Assembly (NCBI GenBank): GCA_036345935.2
Contig: JADWOT020000003.1
Coordinates: forward strand, 12,498,524-12,562,523
Direction of reading: 5' to 3'
Source: Taenia hydatigena
Taxonomy: Eukaryota > Platyhelminthes > Cestoda > Cyclophyllidea > Taeniidae
Length of the DNA stretch: 64,000 nucleotides
Both the position numbers and the translations under genes were made by a program. Of the stretch, positions 25,000 through 38,369 are shown piece after piece (position 1 is the first letter of the stretch; the number at the start of each line of letters is the position of its first letter). Below the pieces are notes generated by a model. That model was not told the origin of the DNA. It did not search any database and worked only from the letters and a program-made list of their open reading frames with translations.

Positions 25000-27400
25000 T
25001 CAAGATATGATAACGGTAGTTCCAATTTTGCAGAAGTCATACAACTCTTGCGTCACCCACAGAGTGTGCCCCGGTTGCTTATGTGAGCTAATTGTAACTA
25101 GGTCCTTTCACGTTGACGGCTTGACAGGACTCAAATTTACTCAGGAATTCAACAATTCGGATTGATAAGATCAGTCTCCTTAGGCCATAAGTCTATAGTG
25201 CAGGTCACCGACATTTGAGGAAGTGAGGTAGGTGGATTCGCGCCTTGATAAATGTCAAGTTACTCAATTGTCGTTTCTGATCCATTATTATTGAATCTTC
25301 GTGTGAATCACAAGTAACATCGGAACAAAATCAAGAAGGATCGCATCAATTAATGGTGTTGCACGTGGCATACCTAGTTAAAGTAATCACATAATTCATA
25401 TTTACAGGAAGGACTTAGGTGCGCAATAATTTATTGTGGGTACTGGTTAGAAGACTAGTTAGTGATCTCTGAAAAGGGAATTCAAAACTTTGTGCAAAAC
25501 CCAACATAGATTTCTATGCTTGTATCTGGCATCTTTTTTACTTCGACTTAAATATGTGATTTAAGCAATAAAATAAAACCCAAGTCCAACGGCAAGGACA
25601 AGCGCTTCTCCTAGATTCGTGATGCTCTGTATCAGCAGGGCATATGCGTTTTACTTGATGTTCAGAGTAGTTTGAGCGCTTTTAGAATGAGTGGAGACGA
25701 GATCTAGAGCTTTAAGTGTTGTTCTTTCCAAAATTTAATACAATTATTCAAAATTGTAAAGCAAAGCTAATAATGATTTTGCTGACTTAATATCTTCGAG
25801 GTGCAACATCTTGCGGGTCCTCAAAGCTAAAGCGCACTTATCCCCATCATTATCCGTCTTTGTCACCACTTGATTCCTTTTCATAAATGACTATCTACAT
25901 GCTTCTAGTTCTAACTCCCCGCTAGACTCTCCTGGCATTGTGTTTAGCAGTTGCACAGATCTACGCTTTTGCGTAAGAGACAGCTATACAAAGCCAGCAA
26001 AACATTTTTATTAACACGCCCTACCAATCGATCCGCGTGGGTTTTCTGTGATCCTAAGGTACAACATTCGCCATGCTAAATGGGCTCCAGTGGCTTCGTA
26101 GTGGGCTTAACCCACTCGTCTTTTTCAGCTTCTTACATCTCTAGCAAATATTAAGACGTGAAATGCAGGTCAAAGTCAAAGGGTCTACTGCAACCTAACT
26201 TTTTAAGACACGACTAACTACTAGCAAGACCAACGTAATGCTGGTCACCTCACCAAATCAGTACTGTCTGCGACGGACCAAGCAGCGTCTTCCATTCAAA
26301 TAAGAACTTCAAGCGCATGATGGCCAGGTGATGCGCATACCTCAACATGGTGCTAATATTACTTGTCACGAGTGGTATAACACTTCAAACTTCAGTAAGG
26401 CCATCTCAAACCTGCGTCAGTGAGGGTGTGAACCAAAATGCAAGTCTTGGCTCGTAATTATTAAAAGGTCCGAATTTCATTTAATCATTTTGCTTCAAAT
26501 TAATCGTGCAACGAAATTTGGACCATAACTGATACTACATTTTAGGTAACGGCAAAACTTTAGTTCCTTTTATTGGATGACTATACGCCTGCGACCACCT
26601 TCTTTTAAAGATTCATCGAAGTATAGTTAGCTTCTATTCACCAACCCCGTTCGTACCTATATACCGAAGACGATCTTTTTGGAAACTTATGTTGTGCCCG
26701 TTTACTTCCAGAGTTACATGTGTGAGTAGATTCCTTGAATGTGACATAACGAATTCGCCAGCCGTGTTGCATGATTGCAATTGCGCCGAGTTGATAAATA
26801 AAGGAAAAATATTTGAGACTAAAATGCTTTATTTAAGTGTGCTTACACTTCTATCATTGGCTGCTGTGCGATGGAAACAGACTGCAACTTTGAGTACCTC
26901 GACAAGGATGTGGCCAACCCACTAAATTTCTTGTGCCTGGGTGTAAGGCAACGCATGACTGTTGCTTGTTTAACATGACTCAAGCAAAAACAAGCCAGAA
27001 ATGCGACGCAGACTTTGTTATATGCAGCAACATTGTTTCGATGTAGTCTCCTGTTAAACTGTTTCCTTTCCTAATGTTTTCGGGCTTGAGGATTGTGGGG
27101 ACCTGATCGAAGCATAGCAGACGCAGCGAAAAGTGTTGTCACAGGGGCGCGCAAAATGCAGCCTACCGAACACCACGGATGATGGATGAATACGAACATA
27201 TCGCCGCACTTAAATAGCTGCACCACACATCCGACTGGCACAATTCCACTGATCTTACCATTGACCATTCACGTATTCTTCCTTCCCAGTAATTTCAACG
27301 CACAATGAAGAAGGAAGTATGTTTTGCGATTAATACCAACGGCTGTAAGTTTGGTGGCTACATCAAAGCTTAACAACTGAGACCTGATAAGCAGAAAGGA
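25000..27400. other. No recognisable gene, 2.4 kb
   Basis: Only short open stretches are present. The 78-codon frame at 26,689-26,925 (plus) and the 65-codon frame at 27,071-27,268 (minus) have no recognisable motif or splice context. Confidence 0.45.
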
Positions 27401-27409
27401 AGACCATGG

Positions 27410-28850
27410 ATCAGAATTAGATGAGCGCTACAATGACAAAGTAGAAAAGGTTGAATCTACTATCTTACCAAACTTTTTTGCCCGCTTTTTTCATCCACTC
27501 TTCATTATCTCCTTTCAATCCAAATTCACTCTCGTCAGTATTGATCAAGGCATTCAAAAATTAGGCAAAAGCTGACTGAAAAACGCACTCCTCATTGACT
27601 GCACGCAGCGATTTCTTTTCGAGGTTGGCAAATTAGGAGGGCAAAAGGTTCTGCTGAGAATTTTAACGATCTAAGGGGTCGTAGCGATGAAGAGCCTAGT
27701 TTTAAATGAGGAGGTGACCATATGCTAACAAGCACTTCAGTCTCTTCAAGACGATAGAACAATGCTAACAAAATAGTAGAAACCAGTTTGTCAGTGAATC
27801 GCACCAATTCCTGAAAACAGCAATGGGCTTAAGAGAATGTTGATGATGACAGTTATTGGAGAGAAGAAAGTCGAAATGCGATTATCACTCACAGTTAGCA
27901 AATCAAGACCCTTTGCGTTGAGCGCACGCACGATCTGCCTCCGAGAGCAAAGCCCGCTTGCGTGCCAATACAAAAAACAATCAAGTGGTACAATTAGGCA
28001 ACTTTGTTACGTACGGTCAAGTTTCCTCTCATGGTAGCCTCTTTATTCAGAATACGCATTATGTTTTGTCGACCTTAAAGTCACTGCAAAGCAGCGGATC
28101 TCCTATGGCTGATTCCGTGAAAATGCAACCCATGAACCACATACCAACGTCACAGCACCAAACAGCTTCGCCTAGCAGAGTCTCAAGAGAGCAATAAAAC
28201 AGGGTGACGGCCTACAAAATTTCGATACCAGTTTTAAGGACTGGGGGAACTACCTTATGAATCAACGCGCGAAGCATGCAACCAAAACGTGTAGAGAGGT
28301 CAAAGTCAGCCAGCTTATTAATACTTCTGCTACCATCGGCCAAAAGGTTTTGGAGTTTTGAATTATGACAAATAATGCGCCTTATGTAGCAATGTCAAAG
28401 AATTCGCAGCATTCCGTACACGAGTAAATGAAAGAAAAAAGAAGCGAAAGTGCAACCATCCTTCAAAGAAGCCTAGAGGCAATCTGGTGTTCCTATAATT
28501 AAGATTCAAATGCCACCATGGATCCACAGTTAACTGTTCGTAAATTAAGTATAGTCAGCCGTCATCAAGAGCATTGTGTTTTAGACTGGAGAAAGTCATC
28601 AATGTTTAAAACTTGCACCACAATTTTAAACGCTCTCGTTTCTTCAAGCACGAATTCCCTAAGAGCAGTCGAAGAGATACCTTAGTAGGAACACTCAAGC
28701 TTAAAAGCCTCAAGGCTCTTAGCTGCCCAGAATTCCCGTCAAGACACTAGTAAACAGCCTGGACCGGTAGCGTAACTACTTTCGGCAAATCTTCGCCAAT
28801 TTCACCAAGTCAAAAAGAATTTTTAAGATTGTAATTTAACATCATCGCGA
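27410..28850 (-). pseudogene. CDK pseudogene retaining introns
   Basis: The minus strand aligns along nearly the whole kinase gene at 17.4-18.85 kb, including its introns, so it arose by DNA duplication and not by retrocopying. Matching landmarks in order: the exon 1 region with 'gaaattggcgaag' near 28,790; the exon 2 helix region as 'actgctcttagggaa' near 28,650; exon 3 near 28,490-28,560; the HRDLKPQN region reduced to CHNSKLQN near 28,360; KLADFD in place of KLADFG near 28,300; the T-loop as RALIHKVV; the exon 5 end GLDLLT/gtgagt near 27,893; and the acidic region near 27,520. Loss of the catalytic Asp in HRD and the Gly of DFG, plus many stops and frameshifts, rule out an active kinase. 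Confidence 0.88.
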
Positions 28851-28899
28851 AATGCTCAGACTGTGATTCAAACTGACTTAGCTTATGATGGGTTATCTA

Positions 28900-29450
28900 G
28901 AGTTCGCTGGTGCCTCAATCCAAGCATTATTGATCTTAAAACTGCTTTGTTCTGTTTAGTCGTGGGACGAGTGACAAAGTTACGAAATTATTAGTGCAAT
29001 ACTTTGTTATGGCTATTGGTTCCCGTTTTGGTCCCTGAGGTGGCCATTTAGCCCTAGCCGCGTGGGCTGACCTTTGGTCCATGCCAGAAGCCCCATTCTC
29101 TCTGGTTATTGAATGCACATATTCAACCCCAGTATTATGTCTTCTTTTGCCTTCGAAGAAGTCTCGGAACGCTACAATTAGCGCTGACAAATTTTTGCCT
29201 GATGTAATTCAAGTCACAACTAGAAACGATTTTCATGTCCGATTGACCACTAAATGGAGATTCCCAGCATAGGCTTTTATCTATTATTTAGTCAGAACTA
29301 TTTTGCTCACTCAAAGTTTAATATTGGAGTTCTTTATTTTGAATTTACAGCCAGCTTGATGTGCTGGTGGAATAATTCATCGAGGCGAACCCCGACCGCA
29401 GCAGGGCAAAAGTTCTAACCTAAAAGTTGAGTTTGATTTGAAAGAACAGA
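28900..29450 (+). repeat. Unidentified duplicated segment, copy 1
   Basis: This aligns in the same orientation with 46,930-47,500. The best part is the frame from 29,081: MPEAPFS...PVLCLLLPSKK..NATISA here against MSAAPVA...PAQCFLLPFKK..NAKISA there, in the same frame, followed by IQVTTRNDFHVRLTT here. A later block begins at acceptor-like 'gaatttacag' (29,351). The matching peptides suggest an old coding exon, but I do not recognise the family. The opposite-strand frame here is probably a shadow. Confidence 0.55.
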
Positions 29451-29459
29451 TTAGTTACT

Positions 29460-30840
29460 AGAGGCTATCGGATGAATCCGGTGTGACTTGCCAGCGAAAG
29501 TGATTGTCAGAATCTGACAAAGAAACAAAAAGTCGAACTAACACTTTTAAACGACTGACATTTGCTTCGATAAACAATCCAACAGATATTCTGGGTGACC
29601 ATGCGATAGGTGGGATATTGGGAACATAAACACCAGTTTTCTAGTAATAATAATGAGGTCGGTCAAATGGTAAATATCATTCCAAGCTGAGTATTCAGCC
29701 ACTGGCTAATCGGCTTTGTTTGTCTACTATAATTCTGAATTTTAATTACTTATTTTATAGCTCTGTAAAGATAACGCTACTTCAAAATGTGTCTTTTAAG
29801 GATAAGGCGGGAACATAAAATTTTAAACTCGGAAATTGGTGGTGGCGCTGAGTTCGCTGCGGTGTGTTTGCTTTGGCACTCTTATCTCCTTGGTCCCCTA
29901 TTTTTACTAAATTGCCAAAATAATATGCTTGTTTTAAATTACTAGGTCTATTCACTCTCAGAGTAGTCGAAAAAGGGCATTAGTGAGGATGGCGTTATAA
30001 TTTACTTGTGCAGAAAATTTATTTGTCGCACTTCGCCACTTGTGACGCGATTGAACGAACCTATCCGGCTTTTGAGATTAATAGCGTCTGAACGGAAAGG
30101 CCGATCTTTAACTGAACAATCATTAAATACGTTGACTTGTACCCCGTTCTTCGGAAGTTATCAACTCGAAAAAACTGTTGTTTTGGCAAAAGCACCTATT
30201 CCTTTTTTTTCTAGATACATATGGGGTTGTTTACAACTGTCGCAATCAAATGGCGGACGATCTTAAGGCGGTGAGGAGAATTATGCTGGGGATGACGGGT
30301 CGTGATGTCACTTCAACAATCGAAGTTGGCCATGCTGGGAGGGAGTAAAATGTCTCTTTACAAATTACGAAAAGGAAGTAAACGGCACTTTAGATTTCCC
30401 GGAATAGCATCGGATGGAGGAGGAAACGTTCCTAGGTTAGGGCTAGTACACATCTTTTCTCCGCCCAAGTTTCTTCCCCTTTTGTTTGCATCCCATCCTC
30501 CTGAATATGATTATAATTGCAATTATAATATAAAATCTGAAAAAAATAAGGCAGAAATTTGGCGTGCACTTGAAAAATCATCACTACTCAGAGCGAAAGA
30601 TTTTGGCTTAGTTGTTCCCTCAAACTGCCTCCTCGTCTCGGTTTTCTAAACTTGAGGATCGTTAAGGCCTGACCAAATGCATTGTGTTGCTGCAAATTTG
30701 CTTCATTTTGGGCAAGACGCGGCGGTCCGTGCATAATAGATGAAAGAATGAGTACAAACACATGAGACAGATCCCCAATGGAAACAGTTATATCACACCC
30801 CAGCCGTCTCAACTCAACTACTCCTCTTGGTGATCATAGC
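29460..30840. other. No recognisable gene
   Basis: The open stretches 30,006-30,266 and 30,302-30,649 (plus) contain no recognisable domain and lack splice support. The minus frame at 30,588-30,812 lies next to the CDK fragment but does not match any kinase exon. Confidence 0.4.
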
Positions 30841-30849
30841 CACAGGTTG

Positions 30850-30990
30850 TTTAATAGGAATTACTCATCTTCCTTTTCCACTGTTCCTGAGAGCAGCCGA
30901 AGGGATAGCCTGGTCAGAAAGTGTAAGCTCAATTTGCTTCAAGGCCTTTAGCCATCCTGACTTTCGACGGTGACACCTGCAACCCTGTGT
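30850..30990 (-). pseudogene. CDK exon 2 fragment
   Basis: The minus strand matches exon 2 of the CDK gene over about 100 bases: the peptide LKALKQIELTLSDQAIPSAA corresponds to [20 protein letters not shown], ending at the cyclin-contact helix with LR. Homology fades after that, and I found no other CDK exon beside it. With the pseudogene at 28 kb it shows that this kinase was copied more than once locally. Confidence 0.7.
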
Positions 30991-30999
30991 TTCTAAAAA

Positions 31000-33900
31000 A
31001 TGGGATAGTTGCCTTTGTCAAAGAGACCGGCTTCCTCAACGACCAAGAAGCACCAGAAGCCTCTTGCGGTTCCGCACCACCACATTTCTTGTAGACGGTT
31101 AGTTCCAACAGTGTTCAATTGTGCCCCTTAAAGCTACACCCCAAAATCGAGTGAGCCATCTTACTTGGCATTGGACTTGACGATCAAGTGTTGTCAGGCA
31201 TATGGCAGAAATTAGCCAAGCTAGATACATCTGCATAAGTACTTTTTAGATAAATACGAAGTTGCCGAGCCACGTGTACTGGCAGACACGTGTGCAGGGC
31301 TCTCGAATGACAAAAGTCACAGGACGTATAAAGTGCACGGAGGAAAAATATGTCACAGTCAAACTAGGATAGTGGATCGTCTCTTCTTTACTCCCACCGT
31401 CTCGTCCATCATTCCGTGAATACCACGTTCAGAGAATACAGCTGCGATAAAGGTCACTGTAAATGACACAAGAAAGAATAAAGATAAAGCAGTCATTAAA
31501 GCGGCGTGAATAGGGAAGACATATGGATCTGGGAGAAAGTGAGAAATAGCACTCATACGAGGCAGCCGTCCTACTGCACCGATGATGGCAGGACAAGTGG
31601 GAGCAAGTTGAAATGGATGCTGCGACTACGGAATAAAAGGAAGCCTTAGCCAAGTTTCTACTGTTGATTCTATTACGCGAAGACGAAGTGGAGAGGGCTG
31701 GATTTGCGACGTGGCGTAGGAGGCAACGAGGAGGCAATGATTCTCGTCACATGTTGGTGCCTGTCTAAAAAGAATCGGCGTAAAAGATAGGTCAATCACT
31801 TTGGATGAAATGAGAAGAGGCGAGAAGACAATATCAGCTGAGACAAACGCACCAGTTTTCGGTTGAGCAGTGCGTCAAAATGATAGACCGCGGCATTATC
31901 ACTTGTCTATTTCTTGCATGATCCGACGATGTACACGCGTTAAAACAAACCAGGAAGATAATCTAAACACAAGATTCAGAATCAACCGATGAGTATAAAA
32001 CCTAGAAGCAAATCTGATGCTTTTTTATGGTGAAAATAGCTGCCGAAAATGAGATCATGAAGTCTAACAGGCGATTTCTATGAAATACTCAACAGAGCTG
32101 CTGCTAAACTTTAGCAAGTCGTCAACATACTAAGTTGTTTTCGCCCGACTAGTGCTACGACCGCAACCCTGTATACCAACCTTAGTGTAATCGGAGCTTC
32201 AAGACTTCTGGTAGGTTGAAAGTGGACTGCCTTCAGAGTCCAGCTGATCGCCACATTGGTGACTGTGGGAGAGTGTACCAAACACCATCTAATGCATAGT
32301 GGAGTAACATAAACGCGTCTGACGCCACTGCAGGGGTCGCTCTGTAGTGAATCTACTTTGTAGGCTAACATCTGCTAGCAACAAGCAATCTAATGGAGGC
32401 TGTTATAAGAGGAGAGATCAAGATCCCTTTCGCCACTTGACAGTTGTTCCAGTCACAATTCCTACATCATGATCAGTAGAAGTGGGATCCGCACAAGGGG
32501 AATGAAGTATTTTTACAAATTTGTGGAGGAAGCAATAGAAATCCGATCAAGTACGAGTTGATCTCTTGCCTCTTTAGAAACTGAGAAGTCGTGTAATGTT
32601 CAGCCAAGTTCTAATTAAACCGCATAAACCGATAAATAAAAATTGGGTGGCAGTGAATGGGCGCAAACTCTCAAAGGGCATCCCACCAACAGCATTCACC
32701 AACTAAACAGTGGTAAGCAGGCTTTCGAAATGCTGCATCAGTGCAGCAATTAGGATCGTCAACTGATCCACACAGCGATTCGGACGAACAAGTAAATCTA
32801 CGATCACCTGCCAACACTACAATGAGGCGCTTAATAAATTCAAAACCACAGCGAAGACGAAATGCGCATGAATCCCATCATAAAAGGTGAAAATATCTGA
32901 TCAGGGAACAAGACGAAGTAGTAACTGCATATAGTGGAGGGTCTGCTGGGAAAACGTTCATGGTCGCACTCGGTCCCACTCACTGGATATCTTCCTTATT
33001 TCTCCCTTCGTCTCAAAGACACGCAATGAGGCGTGAGTGCAGAAGAGTAGACAGCTCGCGCAAAGTTGCTCCAACAATCGTCACCGGGAGCACAATCCAT
33101 GCAAGCATCTGTGTCCATGATCGAAGTGATTTGCGCACTCACATAATGGATTTATCAAGATTGGGTGCGTGAATCACAAATCATGTTTACAATGAAGAAT
33201 AGAAAATGTGGACAAATGAGAGTAGTAGCCTAGTAAATAAATGTTTGGGTTAGAAAAGGGTGGTGATGAATTCTGACTTATTAGGTATTTAGGCGAGCAG
33301 GTCAAGGGTGCCTTTACAAAAAAGAAAGCATGCAGATTCCTGGTTAGGTAAACAAACCCACGATAGTGTAGCACTTCTACCAGTAGCAAATGTAGCCTTC
33401 GTATATTAAGGAGCCAATTTCTTTAGCTATTTAAAAATTATATTCCTCGTCTAAATCTACTGCCTTAGCGTTTCATCCCTTTCAGCGTCTCGTGTTTTCT
33501 ACTGCGATCCGCCGTAAACAACCTCCGTCAAAACCGCCTTCGCCAAATCCGCCTTTAAATCTAAGGCGATAAAGTCGAGGTAAAGATGCTTTTGCCAACT
33601 AAAGAAATATTATCTTTAAAGCATATTTTATGGAACCAGGAATAATTTTGCACCCGTCTCTCTCAACAAAGCAAAAGAAATAACTCAGGATGCCGTAAAA
33701 AGGCCAAATAATTCGTTTGGATTTAAAAGGTGAATTGAAATAGGTAGATTGATGGATTGATCTTTCTTTAAAATAGTTCCATCATAAGCGGCATAATTAC
33801 CAAGTCATTGTCAATCCCGAAGATGACCTCAAGACCCTAAGACCATGTTCCAAAATCTCTATTTTTCTCTACACCGGAAGCCACCGTAATGGAATCGAAT

Positions 33901-35480
33901 TTGCATAACAGCGGCAAGGTTTGATAATGTTCCTATTTTAGCATCAAATCATTTGGAATGGCGCAGTAGTGAGACAATAGCCAGAAGGACGACCAGGTTA
34001 TGCCATATCAAGTGACTACTTTTGCACTCTATTCTCCCTGTGGTGGAAAGCTTCAATTGGTCATGAAGAATATCCACTTCAGTCACCATTCTGACTAAAT
34101 GTAAAAGAAAGTGCATGCTTGGGCAGCCATAAGAACTTGGTAAGCTTGTGCTTCCCGCATTCACCTGCAGCAGATGGGAGATAATCATGCACATTATCTA
34201 CGGTAAAAAGGCTTAATCCAAAAAATTAATTTGGTTCATCATATTGCTTGAGAACTCAAGGACGCTGCCACAAAATTGCGAAGCAGATGTCGAATCTGCA
34301 TGGGATCGAAAACGTCTTCTGCCTAGAATTCAGATGTTTCGGCTCATCTTGTCAACATGCGCTAACTACTTTTCAACTGCCTACGTCTTATGGGAGTGTT
34401 GCGCAACTATGCGCCTTAGTGAGTCCATTCGTCCCTCCGGCCTTTGTTTATCGCAAGCGTGTGCACGTTAGTGGATTTAGAGTAAACCAGCTTCTGGTTG
34501 TGGCAATCAAAGGGTGGAAAAGCATCTCCTCTTAGAGATATTTTAGAAAGAATAAGCGTGTTCCCCACAAATAATTATGGCACTTTTAAAACCAGTCTTT
34601 ACTACTGCGAGATCAAGGTAGGGCAACACATGTTGTTGTTGGAACATGCGGTCCCTTCCGATTCCCATTAAGCCACTTTTACATTTATCATGCACTTACT
34701 TGAGAAATACCACTCTTGGAGTCCACTGCAGTCTAAAGAAGCACGTTCCCACTCCCTTGGATTCATTTGTGCTTCATCTTACCAACCGTCCATATGAGTG
34801 TCCTCCACGTATCTCCTGCGGCGATTTGCAAACCTTGGGCAGTCCCTTTGGCATGTTTCCTTCCCTTCACTAAACAAGAACATTTAATCCGTTTTAACGA
34901 ATGAAATCTCCTAGAGCGCTTTGGAAAAAATGCAGATTGCTTGATAAAAGAATACACGTCTTCTTAGACTATTCCAAAAGAGGGACAAATAGATGGAGGG
35001 AACAAATGCATGTACTAAGAAACAGGTGATCTGAGGAAAAGAATATGAAATTTAAAATGCGTGCAAAAGGCGTTAGCAAGATTTCATCTCTGCCACCTAA
35101 ATTTGCAATGTGCTTCCTTACGGGCTATTCAGTCTATAGAAGTAAAGATAACCAAGCCTGCCATCCGACCTAAACCCATTGTAATGTCGGAGATAGAAGC
35201 AAATTCAAATGGAATGCTGGTTTCGAATTGGGTGCACAAAAGTGCTGTTTACAATTTGAAAGCACTACAGAGTGCCAAAGCATATACAAATGCTTCAAGC
35301 CGCAATAACAGTCTAAATGGGAGCATTACGATGGAAAACTGACCAACAGGAGCAGTGGACATTTATTTGAAGAATCCTCTGGATTCAGAGAAAGTTGATT
35401 CCGCAAAAAATATTTACGTGGAAAGCAAAAGACAAGATTTGTAAGCGTTGATAACAGAAAATCAGCAAACCATAAGTTCT
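31000..35480. other. No confident gene; receptor-like frames on the minus strand
   Basis: At 32,111-32,371 (minus), directly after acceptor-like 'ttgttgctagcag', an open stretch contains TNVAISWTLKA and APITLRLVYRVAV, which resembles a fibronectin type III domain (..V.ISW.. / ..Y.V). At 31,359-31,556 (minus) a frame contains a long hydrophobic helix (ALSLFFLVSFTVTFIAAVF) followed by a charged tail with KKRR. These could be remnants of one membrane protein on the same strand, but no exon chain could be built. The remainder shows nothing supportable. Confidence 0.25.
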
Positions 35481-35499
35481 ACCACACTCCACCAACCAC

Positions 35500-35970
35500 A
35501 TCCTTGTGCAGCTTCTTAAATATATAAATCACAAAAGAAGGCATTACACACTACCTTATAACGATCTTTAAGAGGTGATATGGAACAGAGCGGTACCTCT
35601 TGTGTGTTCAACCGTTTCGGTTGTTCAGTTCCCACATCTAATATGGCGACTTTGATATTTGAGTACCCCATGAATGCCTACTGCCTTCCTGCCCACTCGC
35701 AAGATAATACCAGTACTTCCTCATCTCCTCACGACGAAAATTACTCAATGTCGATTCCATGGTCATTTGGCCAGATCATTCAATATCAGACAGGAAAAAA
35801 TCAATTATAGCTAACTGCTATCCAGACTGTGAGGATAAGGTGACAGATCGAAAGGCCCCCAATGGAAAGGAATCTAACATCAATGCACTTTCTGTGCAGA
35901 TCACCATGTGAAATGGAATGCCACAGTCCGCGTGACCCAAAATGACCACATACCACTCAAGTTACCATCT
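35500..35970 (+). repeat. Unidentified duplicated segment, copy 1
   Basis: This aligns in the same orientation with 37,610-38,000. The best block is around 'aacgatctttaagaggtgat' and onward through 'actttgat..gagtacccatgaatgcctac' to 'agtacttcctcatctc'. Here a frame from 35,580 is open for 76 codons and includes SQDNTSTSSSPHDENYSMS and then, in another frame, CYPDCEDKVTD (CHPYCGSKATH in the other copy). The Ser/Thr-rich composition is notable but no family is recognised. Confidence 0.5.
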
Positions 35971-35999
35971 CAACTGGTGTCACTCAAAAGATGCCGAAA

Positions 36000-37600
36000 C
36001 AGTGTCGTTACCTCTCCACTCCATTTCCTTACGCCTACAATGCCCATTCAAGCTTGATCAATTGAGGTCACGGTATCAGTGTTAAACCCTTCGCATCTGG
36101 TGCATTATAGCGCTCAGTAGCCACGTCGATTTTAAACCAAATCACTATTGAACAGCATATATGAATTGAATGCTTGAAAAAATATAACCTCGTCGTATCA
36201 AGCAACGTGAAATTGTACTTACCTTTACACGACGCTTGTTGACCTTAAAAGGAACAGAGAATGCAGGGAATAGTAGCGCGCACGCAACTCGAATGATTGG
36301 GTGGGCAATTAACCAATATGCTAAGAGCTAGAAGAATTGCTATCTTGTCTGCCACGAAATTGCTATATTGAAGAAAGTGCTGAAAGGAAATGCAGGCCGT
36401 AAAATATTTACGCACTTTTCATGGCATTTGACAACCTTAAAATGAACAAAATGTAGAAGGTGGCAACGGAACCGTAATTTGTAATAAACAGGCAAGCGAT
36501 AAATGGGCAGGAACATGCTTAATAGAATATCGCTGCAATTGATAAAGAGTCGAATAAGTCAAATCGTCATGGCACTTCTACACGCAGTAGTAAGTGGCAA
36601 GACTGCCCTAGCCCTACACGCAACAATCGATGCATAAGGCGAAGACTGGTCCAATCCAAACAGGATCTCTCCATAAAGATAGTGGTAGCATTGTATTTGT
36701 GAGCAAGTGTTTTGGACAGCGCAGCTTAGCAGAAGCCAAATCATGCAACAAAACATAACAAGCCAATCTTCTTTACTTATGAACGCCAAACGCAACAGCA
36801 CAGCTGAATACAAATAATTGTGTTTGGAGAGGCCGCCTCTTGCGAACTGAGTGTCGAGACAAATGGGGGCCGATTTAACAAAATTGCCGAAGTGAAGCAC
36901 ACTGTACCGCAACACTGTCTATTCATGCCATGCTCTATCAGTCTCATTGCATCATCGACGATATGAGTGCAAAAATTTTGCAGACAACGAACTCGATTTG
37001 ACCGTCGTGTAAAAGGATGCAACTCCAGTGTTTGAGGATAGTGAATGGCATCAAAATGCATACATCATGCAAACAATTCTTACCTCCGCCAGACAATCGA
37101 CAATTTGGAAATTCTGAAAAGAGAAGATGTTTGTTTTGGAAGCAAGTGCTTCCACGCAAATATCAAATCAAATCTTATAAGATATTTGCAGTAAAGAGGA
37201 TGCCAAAAACATCGCCATTCACCAGTATCATGGCGTCTAGTTCATTTTGTATCCGTGATCTAGTGCGGCTTCCTAAATAAATCACAAAACAAAACCTTAT
37301 ATACGATCTATTAGTTGTGGACATTAAACAGAATGATACTATCTCTGTATTCAACAGTTCGATCTGCACCACATAAGTGCATATGGCACCAAAATTTGAG
37401 GAGAGTCAGTAGCATTAAAGTGCAGAGAATGTGAAAATAACTCCTACCTCTAGAATTAAACCGACGATACGAAAACGCTACAAAAGAGTACTGCTGTTAG
37501 GAAAGCCAATGCTTACATATAAACAGTAATACACATTAAAAAATTGCAGCAAGCATCAGGCCGATTCGTCCATTACTTAGCGGTTTCACGGCGATTGGCT
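36000..37600. other. Between the two duplicated segments, no confident gene
   Basis: Overlapping minus-strand open stretches at 36,559-36,915 and 36,777-37,061 include a hydrophobic run (DWLVMFCCMIWLLLSCAV) but no splice chain or domain. The plus frame at 37,017-37,280 is also unassigned. Confidence 0.35.
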
Positions 37601-37609
37601 CACTCTCAA

Positions 37610-38000
37610 CACCGAATTCCGACGTAACTTCCTAAACGAATCACGACCTTCTAACGGTCTTGTAGAGATAGATATTAGATAAAATGGTATTTCTTTGTTC
37701 GTAATTATTTGAGCTATTCAATTGCTGCATTTATTGAGGCTACTTTGTCATCAGAGTACTCCATTCATGCCCGTTACCTTGCTGCTCACCAGTGAGTACA
37801 CTAACAGCACTTCCTCATCGCACCACTCTAAGAAAGATCCATTACGTCTTCAAAACTCATTATGCTGGCCACCTTATCAGCAGACATAGGCAATGTAAAG
37901 TACACGCAGATGCCATCCTTATTGTGGTAGCAAAGCGACACATCTAAATGTCGGAGTGGGGGGACCGTACCGCGGTAATGGGTGGTTAGTAGTAGCAATG
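37610..38000 (+). repeat. Unidentified duplicated segment, copy 2
   Basis: This is the second copy of the segment at 35,500-35,970, about 2.1 kb downstream in the same orientation. It is more broken: the Ser/Thr-rich frame of copy 1 carries a stop ('caccagtgagtac') here. The distance between the two copies suggests an old tandem duplication whose other parts have diverged beyond visual recognition. Confidence 0.5.
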
Positions 38001-38369
38001 GCACTGCACACGTCTAATCTCTCTGCTCTTTCGATGAATCGCAACAACGTCGCTAACTATAAAATGCAACTGAGAATTGTTGCAGTACTTATGTGGCACA
38101 ATTTCGTAAGCGATGCTTTGTAGAGTACAAAATTTTAGTTTGAATAGTAGCTGTGCTTTCCAATCCTTTGATAGCGTAGAAATGGGACCGTCTCGACATG
38201 AATGTGACCCAAACTAAGAAGTACGTTTAAGCACATCTTAATCATCTCACAAATAAAGTTCGATGCGTGATCTACATTAGTTGTAGAACCTATCAATTTT
38301 AAACAGCGAAACTTTAGGGGAGTATCTCTCAGGTCTGTTCGCAAAGAGAATGAAACAGGACTTCCATTA

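Noticed and set aside
30302..30649. 115-codon plus-strand frame
   Set aside because: No motif, low-complexity Tyr/Asn stretch, no homologous copy in the window.
34646..34873. C2H2 zinc finger suggested by 'LTNRPYECPP'
   Set aside because: Only the linker-like phrase is present; the paired Cys and His spacing of a finger is missing.
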